Shown here: piece after piece, positions 1 to 7,245 of the stretch | Position numbering within the stretch: the stretch's first letter is position 1 | Layout: every line of letters starts with the position of its first letter | Assembly: GCA_947303145.1 (NCBI GenBank) | Contig: CAMYXB010000003.1 | Location: 1-32,560, forward strand | Source of the DNA: an uncultured Clostridia bacterium | Lineage (GTDB): Bacteria > Bacillota > Clostridia > Christensenellales > UBA1242 | DNA length: 32,560 nucleotides | Reading direction: 5' to 3' | Program-made: the position numbers and the translations under genes | Notes under the pieces: model-generated | What the model was told of the DNA's origin: nothing | The model's input: only the letters and a program-made list of their open reading frames with translations | The model's database searches: none

Positions 1-2
1 TT

Positions 3-259
3 CCCCTTTCCTCACTTACGTTCGTTAGGGGGCCCCGAAATTATGTCACTACGTTCATAATTTCTTATTACGTTGCCTTGACGGCAGCATTTTTTTATAA
101 AAAATGCTATGACCGGTTGGCAACATTTTTGTCTTATCCCCATTCCTCATATTCATTCGTCTGGGGGCAGAAATTATATCACTTCGTTCATAATTTCTTT
201 TATTGCGGTCTAAACAGACTGCGTTTTTTATCAAAAAAAAACACCATGTCTGCTTTACG
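3..259. repeat. Tandem pair of structured ~125-nt repeats (A and B)
   Basis: Unit A (3-124) and unit B (138-259) align along their length, offset by about 134 nt. Both begin with a CCCC..CCTCA segment and a GGGGG run. Both then carry a hairpin made of GAAATTAT(G/A) and CATAATTTC (37-64 and 170-197), and both end in further short hairpins. In A the last hairpins are closed by GTTGCC and GGCAAC (72-124). In B the corresponding stem has a different sequence but still pairs (GCGGTCT with AGACTGC). The ORFs reported here run through these palindromes and are not credible genes. Function is unknown; a decayed dispersed repeat or a structured RNA are both possible. Confidence 0.6.
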
Positions 260-293
260 ATTTTTTTATTTTATATTTCTATTTTTTGCAGGA

Positions 294-529
294 CTATATG
301 TCACTTGAGCGACTTAGAGACGGAGATTGTCTGTCACATCAGTCACCGAAAATCGCAGTCTCGCAAAAGCAAAGATATATGTGTTGTTAGGTTTTTATAC
401 CACATATATTTTTTTCTTCCTATTATATTCTATGAGCCTATATGTCTCTTGAGCAACTTAGAGACGGAGATTGTAGGTTATGCCAGTCACCGAAAATCGC
501 AGTCTCGTTTAGCGAAAGAGATATATAGG
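294..529. repeat. Second pair of structured repeats (C and D), ~90 nt each
   Basis: Unit C (294-383) and unit D (437-529) share nearly identical blocks, including TTAGAGACGGAGATTGT and CAGTCACCGAAAATCGCAGT. In D the ends pair as a 14-bp stem with one G-U pair (437-450 with 516-529). Inside it, GAGACGGAGATT faces AATCGCAGTCTC, 12 positions with two mismatches. Between the units, ATATATGTG (375-383) and CACATATAT (401-409) form a hairpin followed by seven T residues, a plausible plus-strand terminator. D abuts the 3' end of the tRNA gene on the minus strand. Confidence 0.6.
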
Positions 530-537
530 CGAATTCT

Positions 538-614
538 TGGTCGGAATGGCGTGATTTGAACCCACGATCTCATGGTACCGAACCATGCGCGCTACCGAAA
601 TACGCCACATTCAG
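538..614 (-). tRNA. tRNA-Pro(CGG), aberrant
   Basis: The minus strand folds as a 77-nt cloverleaf. The acceptor is CTGAATG/CATTCCG, the D-arm GCGT..GCGC contains GG, and the anticodon stem CATGG/CCATG encloses the loop TTCGGTA. The T-loop is TTCAAAT, the discriminator is A, and CCA is encoded. C1-G72 with A73 and anticodon CGG point to proline. Three features are abnormal. The acceptor has a T2:C71 mismatch, the T-stem GTGGG/CACGC has one G:A mismatch, and position 37 is T rather than the near-universal G of proline tRNAs. A good promoter lies directly upstream, so it is probably transcribed. It may be a divergent working tRNA or one in early decay. Confidence 0.75.
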
Positions 615-623
615 CTAGATTAC

Positions 624-652
624 ATATTATCACATCGATTTTTCACTGTCAA
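624..652 (-). promoter_or_regulatory. Promoter of the tRNA-Pro gene
   Basis: On the minus strand, TTGACA (647-652) and TAATAT (624-629) are separated by 17 bp. The predicted start is about 3 nt before the tRNA 5' end, which leaves almost no leader. Confidence 0.6.
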
Positions 653-702
653 ATAATGTATGACTCATTTTTATTTATGAATGAACTCTTTTTATTGAGC
701 GG

Positions 703-1311
703 TTAGGCAGACAATGGAGAAGTCTTATAACTAAACATCACTTTGCCGAGGATAGAAGAGATGTCAAAAGGACCATGGGAGGTGCTGTCCTTACTTACTC
801 CTCTGTTGTCGCCGAGGACGAAGACTTGATTGGGGCTTATATTAAGCGAGGCAGTCGTCTCTTCCACTCCTATGGAGATATACACGCCATCAAGATTGCA
901 AAATTTATTGAAATATGACAGAGTCATGTCCTTGTAATTATCACCGATATAACTCTCGTCTATCACTTCGCCATTTACCCTGTAATAGCAGTATTGACTG
1001 TCGCTTCGCTTCACTAAAGAGAGCACGTCCCCACCTTTTGCGACAACTCGCTTGACTATGTCGCTCGTATCCGTCCTTATGATGACTATGTCCGAGCGAT
1101 TGAGAACATAGTATCTCGCCACTACGACAATGTCACTGCCATCTGCGCTATATGTGGGCTCCATACTGCTACCTTCTATTCGCATCTGGAAAAACAACGC
1201 ATCAAAAGAAAACAAAGCAAGACAGAAAAAAAATATCACACAGAGAACTATGCTTAGGAACTTGTCTAGTCTATTTCTTTCTCTCAAAGTGAAAGTCATC
1301 TTGCTATTCAT
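703..1311 (-). CDS. lepB: Signal peptidase I
   Basis: This is a type I signal peptidase, the membrane protease that removes signal peptides from exported preproteins. One N-terminal membrane segment (about residues 18-41) is followed by GSSMEPT, with the catalytic serine at S49. The general-base lysine is K87 in DIVKRVVAKGGD, and the C-terminal GDNRGVSKDS box is present. The Ser/Lys pair places it in the bacterial P-type rather than the Ser/His SipW (ER) type. At 202 aa it is a normal length for Bacillota. The start is the first ATG, 7 nt downstream of a -10 box with no Shine-Dalgarno, so translation is predicted to be leaderless. It is monocistronic. Likely substrates include the secreted proteins encoded at 12444 and 27537, but that link is inference. 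Confidence 0.92.
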   Translation of the reverse strand: MNSKMTFTLRERNRLDKFLSIVLCVIFFFCLALFSFDALFFQMRIEGSSMEPTYSADGSDIVVVARYYVLNRSDIVIIRTDTSDIVKRVVAKGGDVLSLVKRSDSQYCYYRVNGEVIDESYIGDNYKDMTLSYFNKFCNLDGVYISIGVEETTASLNISPNQVFVLGDNRGVSKDSTSHGPFDISSILGKVMFSYKTSPLSA

Positions 1312-1317
1312 ATAACA

Positions 1318-1346
1318 ATTATATACCCACTGGGCGAAAAAGCCAA
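1318..1346 (-). promoter_or_regulatory. Leaderless promoter of the signal peptidase gene
   Basis: On the minus strand, TTGGCT (1341-1346), a 17-bp spacer and TATAAT (1318-1323) precede the gene. The A of the ATG lies 7 nt after the last base of the -10 box, at the expected transcription start. No ribosome-binding site is present. Confidence 0.7.
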
Positions 1347-1496
1347 CAAATTTTTGTCCGCCATGCCCTGCGAAATATTAACTTTTTTGAAAAAAGCCTA
1401 CATAGTGAAGATTAAAATTGAAAAGTAAACATACAACATACATAAAGATACTTGATTAACTAGATAGAAAGATTTTTCTCAAGAAAAATAACCCTC

Positions 1497-1543
1497 TTGA
1501 CGAGTGGAAAAGAGTGGTGTATAATAAAAATGAAGTTAGGAGG
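1497..1543 (+). promoter_or_regulatory. Consensus promoter and RBS of the 67-aa gene
   Basis: TTGACG (1497-1502), a 17-bp spacer and a perfect TATAAT (1520-1525) are followed by TTAGGAGG (1536-1543), 8 nt before the ATG. This is one of the best promoter/RBS pairs in the window, so the short ORF is very likely expressed. Confidence 0.85.
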
Positions 1544-1551
1544 AAAATGAC

Positions 1552-1755
1552 ATGAGCGATAATAAAAATGAATCGTTTGATTCACTTGATGGCTGGAGGA
1601 AAGAAAATTTTGGCTCTTATGCAGGCGGGAGTGAATATGACGAGACAGCGGAAGCTATCACTGTATTCAGTAGATTGCCTAAATGTGAGCAAGAGAGAAT
1701 AACTAGGGAATATGAGGAAAGACACAAGAATAGCGAACCCACCCTCGATAGATAA
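1552..1755 (+). CDS. Small acidic protein of unknown function (67 aa)
   Basis: I do not recognise this protein. It is short, hydrophilic and acidic, with no signal peptide or membrane segment. The N-terminal half is rich in Asp, Ser and Gly, and the C-terminal half (EQERITREYEERHKN) is predicted to be helical and highly charged. The single cysteine is in LPKCEQE. A consensus promoter, a strong AGGAGG site and a clear terminator flank it, so it is a monocistronic gene rather than a chance ORF. The strong expression signals would fit an abundant small cytosolic factor, but nothing in the sequence identifies a role. Confidence 0.8.
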   Translation: MSDNKNESFDSLDGWRKENFGSYAGGSEYDETAEAITVFSRLPKCEQERITREYEERHKNSEPTLDR

Positions 1756-1773
1756 ATATATTTTTTGGAAAAT

Positions 1774-1810
1774 AAAAGGACTTGCATAAGTATATGCAAG
1801 CCCTTTGTCT
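1774..1810. terminator. Bidirectional intrinsic terminator
   Basis: The stem is AAAGGACTTGCATA paired with TATGCAAGCCCTTT, with one mismatch and an AGTA loop. It lies between the 67-aa gene and the convergent rubrerythrin gene. T-rich sequence follows on the plus strand (TTTGTCTATTTTTT), and TTTTATTTT follows on the minus strand. Confidence 0.85.
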
Positions 1811-1884
1811 ATTTTTTAGCCACACAAACAAAGTAAGTGTTTTATTTTATAACCTTTCTAAAAAGCACAATATTGTTAAGTTTT

Positions 1885-2481
1885 TTACGCCTTAGTGTTG
1901 ACCAGTTCCGTCAGGTTGATGTAGTCCTTTGTCAATTCGCATAGAGGACAGGTCTCGAAGGCTTTTTTATCAGTGTGCGTGTGTCCGCAGTTGTCACATT
2001 TCCACTCGTAAGGAGTGCCATTTTCATATAGGCAGTCAGATTTTAGTTTGTTGTATAGTGCCTCTATCTGCAGAAAGTGATTGCCCTCCACCAGTGCTAC
2101 AAGTTTGAACTTTTCCGCCACATCTTTGAAGCCCTCGTCCTCTGCTATTTTGGCAAAACTGGGATAAATGGTGCTATTCTCGCTCTTTTCTGTGCTGGAG
2201 GCAGATTTTATCATTTCCATTAGGCTCCCGTCCTCGAAAGGATAACCCGCCTTTATCTCAATATTTCTCTGTGGTTTGGACAAGTGCTGTGACATGAGTG
2301 TCCAAAATGTCTTAGCATGTGCCATCTCATTCTTGGCGAGGCTTTTGAAAAAGGTGCTTACATTTTGCTTGCCCTCACTCACCGCCTTTTGTGAGATAAA
2401 TTGATACCTCGCTCCGTCTTGACACTCTGCCGAAAAGGCTCTGGCTAGATTTATCTTGGTCTGTGAATCGTCGAAATTCAT
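1885..2481 (-). CDS. rbr: Rubrerythrin
   Basis: Rubrerythrin is a cytosolic non-haem diiron peroxidase that reduces hydrogen peroxide in anaerobes. The N-terminal ferritin-like four-helix domain carries the expected acidic helices (LARAFSAECQDGARY, KNEMAHAKTFW, and KIAEDEGF later). The C-terminal rubredoxin-like domain has two Cys pairs, CDNCG and CPLC. I chose the internal Met, giving 198 aa, because AAGGAG precedes it at good spacing. The longer ORF start has no such site and would add 14 non-homologous residues. The gene is monocistronic, with its own promoter and a shared bidirectional terminator. It supports an anaerobic lifestyle. Confidence 0.93.
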   Translation of the reverse strand: MNFDDSQTKINLARAFSAECQDGARYQFISQKAVSEGKQNVSTFFKSLAKNEMAHAKTFWTLMSQHLSKPQRNIEIKAGYPFEDGSLMEMIKSASSTEKSENSTIYPSFAKIAEDEGFKDVAEKFKLVALVEGNHFLQIEALYNKLKSDCLYENGTPYEWKCDNCGHTHTDKKAFETCPLCELTKDYINLTELVNTKA

Positions 2482-2512
2482 ATCTATTCGCTCCTTTTTA
2501 TTTGATATATCA

Positions 2513-2542
2513 ATTATGTGCAAATACTTTCTTATTAAACAA
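2513..2542 (-). promoter_or_regulatory. Probable rubrerythrin promoter
   Basis: On the minus strand, TTGTTT (2537-2542) and CATAAT (2513-2518) are separated by 18 bp, about 30 nt upstream of the chosen ATG. It is a moderate match to the sigma-A consensus. Confidence 0.45.
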
Positions 2543-2664
2543 GTTTTTCAGATAAGACGAGAAAGCCACGCTCCGCACTTAGCATTTAATAAACATGACC
2601 GAGGCAATCTATTCCTATTTATGCAAAAGTAATGGTGCATGAATATCCCCTATCAAAAAAAAGA

Positions 2665-2693
2665 TTGATTTTTTCTCATAATATATATACAAT
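2665..2693 (+). promoter_or_regulatory. Promoter of the 2727-10701 operon
   Basis: TTGATT (2665-2670), a 17-bp spacer and TACAAT (2688-2693) lie about 34 nt before the first ATG of the operon. Confidence 0.65.
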
Positions 2694-2704
2694 AATAATT
2701 ATCA
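2690..2704. promoter_or_regulatory. PerR/Fur-like palindrome overlapping the -10 box
   Basis: CAATAATAATTATCA contains the core ATAAT-A-ATTAT, identical to the centre of the PerR box TTATAATnATTATAA; only flanking positions differ. It overlaps the -10 box and start site of the plus-strand promoter, a repressing position. The sequence is AT-rich, so a chance match is possible. Confidence 0.35.
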
Positions 2705-2726
2705 TGATAGGTGAGGGAGAGAGAAG

Positions 2727-3485
2727 ATGTTAGACACATATAGCATGAAGAGGAGATACACCCTTTTTGATGAGAAGAGCTATAGGGGACTTATCAGGAC
2801 TCTTTTGTCCATGACGACATATTCTCTGGAGGAGGGAGAGAGAAGAGTGGTGACAGACTACTACTTAGACAATCCCGAAGGCCTGCTCATGAGCAATAGT
2901 ATTGTGCTAAAGAGGAGAAATAGCAGGGACGAAAATTATCTCAAAATATCCAGACTGCATTATGACAAGCAATATTTCTACATGGATAGGATAAGAGAGA
3001 AGGATAGGAGACTGGATATCAAGTCAAGTGATAAATTGTCCGATCATTATTTCTTCCTATCGAATGCTCTGGGGAGCATGTTCTCCAATGCACTGCAGTT
3101 CGACACAGACAAGTTGTTTGGCAAGATGAGAGTTTTCCTTATGACAAAGAGTGAGGAAGAGACGAGAACAATGCATGGATATAGTGGGCTGAAGATGAGC
3201 CTCAGATATGACAAGCTCAAGATAAAGAACAACACCACTCGCAGAAAAAACGTGGCATATATTGTGCAATTCGACCTTTTATCCAAAGATGACACATTGC
3301 CTCTTTTCGATGAATTTATATCGAAACTAAATAAGAGATTTAAGGAGATGTTTCTCACCAAGGAAAATAAATGTGAACTGTCTCTTCGCATGACAGCACC
3401 TCTGCCTAGCAAGGAAGAGATGAGGAAGAAGCAGGCCCAGATAGCCCGCATGAAGAATATTGGACTAGGGGAGATAAAGGAGTGA
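2727..3485 (+). CDS. CYTH-like (triphosphate tunnel) protein, tentative
   Basis: This 252-aa soluble protein has no signal peptide or membrane segment. The stretch TDYYLDNPEGLLMSNSIVLKRR resembles the core of CYTH/triphosphate-tunnel proteins, in which a paired strand ends in an Arg-x-Arg-type motif (here KRR). Alternating charged strands follow (NYLKISR, KMRVFL, LKMSLRYDKLKIK). I cannot find a clear ExExK motif at the N-terminus (RRYTLFDEK is the nearest), so the assignment is weak. The C-terminal 40 residues are basic and helical. It is the first gene of the operon, and its stop overlaps the GTG start of the nucleoside hydrolase. A role in phosphoryl or nucleotide metabolism would fit that pairing but is inference. 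Confidence 0.45.
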   Translation: MLDTYSMKRRYTLFDEKSYRGLIRTLLSMTTYSLEEGERRVVTDYYLDNPEGLLMSNSIVLKRRNSRDENYLKISRLHYDKQYFYMDRIREKDRRLDIKSSDKLSDHYFFLSNALGSMFSNALQFDTDKLFGKMRVFLMTKSEEETRTMHGYSGLKMSLRYDKLKIKNNTTRRKNVAYIVQFDLLSKDDTLPLFDEFISKLNKRFKEMFLTKENKCELSLRMTAPLPSKEEMRKKQAQIARMKNIGLGEIKE

Positions 3486-4408
3486 CTAGACACTATTACA
3501 CCATCATTGATTGTGACCCGGGGATAGATGATGCTATGGCGATAATGAATGCAGTGGCAAGTGATGATATTTGTGTCAAATTGCTCTCCACAGTGTCAGG
3601 CAATCTGTCCATAGACAATACGCTCAAGAATACACTCAAAATATGTGAACTGCTTGGTGTGGACATTCCAGTCAGCCGAGGAGCCTCATCTCCGCTCAAG
3701 AGACAAGCGGTGTATGCCACTATGGCACAAGGAACGGCAGGCTTTGGCGGATATCAATATGACGAGGTGGCGGGAAGAGAGATTTCTCTTCAAGGCGAAG
3801 ACGCCATTCACTACTACCTACACGACACATTGTCCAAGAACACCACCATTGTTTGCCTAGGCCCCATGACCAATATTGCCAAACTTCTCAAGAAGTATCC
3901 CGAGGATAAGGACCGCATCGCTAGAATAGTTTTTATGGGCGGGAGCAAGGACGAAGAGGGAGATGTGGCTCCTTATAGGGAGTTTAACATAGCCTATGAC
4001 CCCGAGGCGACCAGACAGGTGATAGCCAGTGGCGTGCCACTAGTCATGATACCCATGGAACTGGGACATATAGCATACTTTGATAAAGCAGAGCAGAAAC
4101 TCATAAGGAGAATGAATGCCCTTGGCAAGACTTTCTACAAGATGTTCCAGAATTACAACGATTATCACGTGGGCAGGCTGGGTGCAGCAGTGCATGATAG
4201 TTGCGCTGTGCTATACCTCAGTTTTCCAGAGATATTCAAGACCGCTCCAGCGAGATTGGAACTGAAATATTACAAAGCAGGCGACACAGAATATGGATAT
4301 GTGGACTGCTCATTGACCAAGGAGAACAAGAACGCACTCGTTTGCGTGGATATGGATATAGATAAGTTCAAGACAATAGTATATGGCAATCTTGCCAAAT
4401 TCTGCTAG
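3482..4408 (+). CDS. Nucleoside hydrolase (IUNH family)
   Basis: This enzyme hydrolyses the N-glycosidic bond of ribonucleosides for base salvage. The calcium-binding signature DCDPGIDDA is at residues 10-18, with D12, D16 and D17. Further family blocks are GPMTNIAKLL, VFMGGS, the substrate loop EFNIAYDPEA, and HDSCAVLYL near residue 239, which carries the conserved His. At 308 aa the length is typical. The start is GTG, overlapping the upstream stop as GTGA, with AGGGGAG about 8 nt before it, so translation is coupled to the CYTH-like gene. Base specificity cannot be judged from sequence. Confidence 0.9.
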   Translation: MTRHYYTIIDCDPGIDDAMAIMNAVASDDICVKLLSTVSGNLSIDNTLKNTLKICELLGVDIPVSRGASSPLKRQAVYATMAQGTAGFGGYQYDEVAGREISLQGEDAIHYYLHDTLSKNTTIVCLGPMTNIAKLLKKYPEDKDRIARIVFMGGSKDEEGDVAPYREFNIAYDPEATRQVIASGVPLVMIPMELGHIAYFDKAEQKLIRRMNALGKTFYKMFQNYNDYHVGRLGAAVHDSCAVLYLSFPEIFKTAPARLELKYYKAGDTEYGYVDCSLTKENKNALVCVDMDIDKFKTIVYGNLAKFC

Positions 4409-4418
4409 TGGAGAAGAT

Positions 4419-5480
4419 ATGTTTTATTTCAAAAAATCTAAAAAAATAGTGCTTTTATTGCTAGTCATGCTCTGCATGATGCTCTTTTCCGCCTGCTCTC
4501 CAATAAGGCTCACCACAAAGTATGAAGATAGCGGGAAAGTAGAGGTCGCACTTACACTGCCTACAAGTTCTCTCAAGGCACTAGGCGAGAGTAGTTATTC
4601 TATTAGGGTGGACAGAGTATACACCATTTTGACACATTATATGCAAGATGTGAGGACGGCTTGCGAGGACAAGACATTGGAACTCTTCTCTCACATCTAT
4701 TCCTTTCCTCCCACCATGTCAAGAGAGGAAAAACTAAGTGAAATATATCTCACTAATCGCAAGTTCACCTTTGATACGGAGGTCTCTCCCTCAAGGAGCG
4801 CCTACGATTACTCTTCCACCACTCAAGAGATAACTATCACATGCACATTTTCCTCTATATATGCTTATATCATGTATTTCTATCCTGACGCCTTCAAATA
4901 CAACGAGGATGATAACAATCTCGTCATAGACAAGGACAAGACATCACTTCTCTCAGATGTCCCTGTGGCTAGTAGCACTCTTAAGATGGAAGATGCTTTC
5001 CTGTGGAAGACTTACACACAGATAGCCTCACCCTTACTTTACAATGGTGGGGAATGTGTCCTGCTGTCTCCTCTAAATGTTGGGCTCAAGTCTTATCCAG
5101 CAGGGGAACTCATCTCTAACGTAGTGAAAGATGCACTATCTCTCAGTAGTGAGGAGGCTAGTTTTGTGTTTAGTTTTCTCTCGCCATATAGGAGACTGGG
5201 AAGCAATGGCACCATATCATACAATGACGGATACTATGTGCATACGTGGGAGTTAGATGACACCTCTTCTCAGGTGAAATTCTCAAGGCGCATAGCCAAT
5301 TATTCCTCATGGTATATCTCGGCTGCTATCTTAGGCGCTGTGCTAATGTGTGGAATGATTGTATCATACTTTATCCAAAAGAAGAAGAACTCAAAATATA
5401 GGAAAAATGTAGCGAATAGCATTTTGTCCGACCAGTCAGTCGAAATAACAGAAAAGCCGACCAAGGAGACGGACAAATGA
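4419..5480 (+). CDS. Membrane-anchored lipoprotein, LppM-like in layout
   Basis: An N-terminal signal peptide (KKSKKIVLLLLVMLCMMLFSAC) ends in a lipobox, LFSAC, so the mature protein should be lipidated at that Cys. A C-terminal membrane helix (AAILGAVLMCGMIVSYF) precedes a basic cytoplasmic tail. The extracellular part starts SPIRLTTKYEDSGKVEV, reminiscent of LppM-type domains, and is otherwise beta-rich and unassigned. I moved the start from the ORF-track Met to the ATG at 4419, because GTGGAG precedes it at good spacing and the signal peptide then begins properly. The gene overlaps the next one by 4 nt (ATGA). Function is unknown. Confidence 0.7.
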   Translation: MFYFKKSKKIVLLLLVMLCMMLFSACSPIRLTTKYEDSGKVEVALTLPTSSLKALGESSYSIRVDRVYTILTHYMQDVRTACEDKTLELFSHIYSFPPTMSREEKLSEIYLTNRKFTFDTEVSPSRSAYDYSSTTQEITITCTFSSIYAYIMYFYPDAFKYNEDDNNLVIDKDKTSLLSDVPVASSTLKMEDAFLWKTYTQIASPLLYNGGECVLLSPLNVGLKSYPAGELISNVVKDALSLSSEEASFVFSFLSPYRRLGSNGTISYNDGYYVHTWELDDTSSQVKFSRRIANYSSWYISAAILGAVLMCGMIVSYFIQKKKNSKYRKNVANSILSDQSVEITEKPTKETDK

Positions 5481-5779
5481 GTAAAAAGAGGAAGAAAAAG
5501 ATTGACATAGACAGACGCAAGTCTTATGATATAACCAGTTTTATCAAAAAGCACACACTAAGATATGTCATCACACTGCTTGTCGCTATGCCCGTCATCA
5601 TGTTCATCAACTATTTTCTTTCTGAGAACATATCGGGCTATACATCGCTTATCACTGTGCTTGTCACCATTACCCTACTTTTGCTCTCACTACTTATCAC
5701 TACTCTGATTTCTATCAAGAGAGACAGGAGGGAGGAGGAGTCACTTGATGGAGAGAAGAGAGACCCATTCGCAGACTAA
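5477..5779 (+). CDS. Small two-helix membrane protein
   Basis: This 100-aa protein has a basic N-terminus (KKRKKKIDIDRRK), two hydrophobic helices (about residues 29-48 and 56-79) and a charged acidic/basic tail. Both ends are predicted to face the cytoplasm. The ATG overlaps the stop of the preceding lipoprotein gene, so the two are translationally coupled and may form one membrane complex. I recognise no family. Confidence 0.7.
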   Translation: MSKKRKKKIDIDRRKSYDITSFIKKHTLRYVITLLVAMPVIMFINYFLSENISGYTSLITVLVTITLLLLSLLITTLISIKRDRREEESLDGEKRDPFAD

Positions 5780-5804
5780 AATTTTTACATAAAGGAAGAA
5801 CAAT

Positions 5805-7229
5805 ATGGACAATTCACAGAAATCATCATTACGTGCCTTGCCACACAATATAGAGGCAGAGCAGTCTGTCCTTGGCTGTTGTCTTTTAGGTGACAATGCA
5901 CTGCTTATTGTCATGGAAGAGGTGGCAGAAGAGGACTTCTACACCCTCTCACACAGGACAATATTCGACAGTATGCGCACCATTTATACTCAGGGCAAGC
6001 CCATAGACTTCGTCACCTTGTCTGACGAGCTGGAGAAGCGTGGTTCGCTGGAGGCAATAGGCGGGATAGAATACATCACCACGCTCACCAACATTGTCCC
6101 CTCCTCTGCCAACATTAGACACTATGTGTCCATAGTGAAAAGAGACTCCCTTCTTCGTGCGCTCATACGCTCTAGCGAGGAGATTATCCAGAAGTCGTAT
6201 GAGAATAGCGAGGACAATATCCTCGCCTTTGCGGAGAAAAACATCTTCGATATAGCAGAGAGGGGGGATAAGTCTAGTTTAGTCAAAATGGCGGGTTCAC
6301 TAGATGACGTGCTCACCAAGTTTGAAGAAATCCACAAAAATGGTGGCATGATAAGAGGCCTAGCCACAGGATATGGCGAACTAGACAATCTCACCAATGG
6401 ATTCAAAGAGGGAAATCTAGTCATTCTTGCTGCTAGACCGGGCTTTGGAAAATCTTCTCTTGCCATGAATATAGTCAGCAACGTGTCTCTAGATATGGGC
6501 AAGAAGTGTGCGGTGTTTTCCCTTGAGATGTCGAGAGAGGAAATCACACAGAGAGTTTTATGCTCTGTCAGTGGAGTGAGCATGCAGAATGCCCTCACAG
6601 GACACCTCACTGGTGATGATTGGAAGGCTTTGTGGGAGGCGAGGAAGAAACTTGATGAGGCGGATATATACATTGACGATAGTTCCCTCAATTCCCCCAC
6701 AGAGATACTCTCTAAGTGTCGCAGAATTAAGAGAGAAATGGGTGGGCTAGACTTAGTGATGATAGACTATCTGCAGTTGATGAATGGCAACCTCAAGTAT
6801 CGAGACGGCAACAGACAGCAGGAGATAAGTGACATAACGAGGAATCTCAAAATTACCGCCAAGGAACTGGGCGTGCCCATACTTCTCCTATCGCAATTAT
6901 CTCGTGAGGTGGAGAAGAGAGAGGACCACAGACCTGTGGTGAGTGACCTGAGGGAGTCTGGCTCCATTGAGCAAGATGCAGATATAGTCATGTTCATCTA
7001 CAATAGTGCCAAATATGCCGATGTGGACGTGAAGGACGGGCCAAATGTGTGTGAACTCATCGTAGCCAAGCACAGAAGTGGACCATTGGGGACGATAAAA
7101 CTGAAGTGGATACCTGAGATAACCACTTTCGTCAATATGGAATACAATGCGGACAGGGTGAGCCTTGAGGCCACTGCGCCACCAGACATAGCCAAATACA
7201 AAAACATCGCTCAAGAGAGTGGCGATTAA
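5805..7229 (+). CDS. dnaB: Replicative DNA helicase DnaB
   Basis: DnaB is the hexameric helicase that unwinds DNA at the replication fork. The N-terminal domain (PHNIEAEQSVLGCCLLGD) matches the family signature. The RecA-like domain has Walker A ARPGFGKSS (K216, S217), the catalytic Glu in FSLEMS (E241) and Walker B LVMIDYLQLM (D321). The DLRESGSIEQDADIV block and a C-terminal KHRSGPLG arginine region complete the ATPase. At 474 aa it is a normal length and no intein is present. An AAGGAAG site precedes the ATG. The usual rplI/DHH-phosphoesterase neighbours are absent; here it sits between envelope genes and alaS. Confidence 0.96.
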   Translation: MDNSQKSSLRALPHNIEAEQSVLGCCLLGDNALLIVMEEVAEEDFYTLSHRTIFDSMRTIYTQGKPIDFVTLSDELEKRGSLEAIGGIEYITTLTNIVPSSANIRHYVSIVKRDSLLRALIRSSEEIIQKSYENSEDNILAFAEKNIFDIAERGDKSSLVKMAGSLDDVLTKFEEIHKNGGMIRGLATGYGELDNLTNGFKEGNLVILAARPGFGKSSLAMNIVSNVSLDMGKKCAVFSLEMSREEITQRVLCSVSGVSMQNALTGHLTGDDWKALWEARKKLDEADIYIDDSSLNSPTEILSKCRRIKREMGGLDLVMIDYLQLMNGNLKYRDGNRQQEISDITRNLKITAKELGVPILLLSQLSREVEKREDHRPVVSDLRESGSIEQDADIVMFIYNSAKYADVDVKDGPNVCELIVAKHRSGPLGTIKLKWIPEITTFVNMEYNADRVSLEATAPPDIAKYKNIAQESGD

Positions 7230-7245
7230 AAGAGAGGATTTTTTT

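Noticed and set aside
1-540. CRISPR array
   Set aside because: There are only two copies of each unit. They are imperfect and long, with no short identical repeats or regular spacers, and no cas genes are nearby.
203-559. 118-aa plus-strand ORF
   Set aside because: It runs across both C/D repeats and into the tRNA gene, and has no ribosome site. It is a chance frame.
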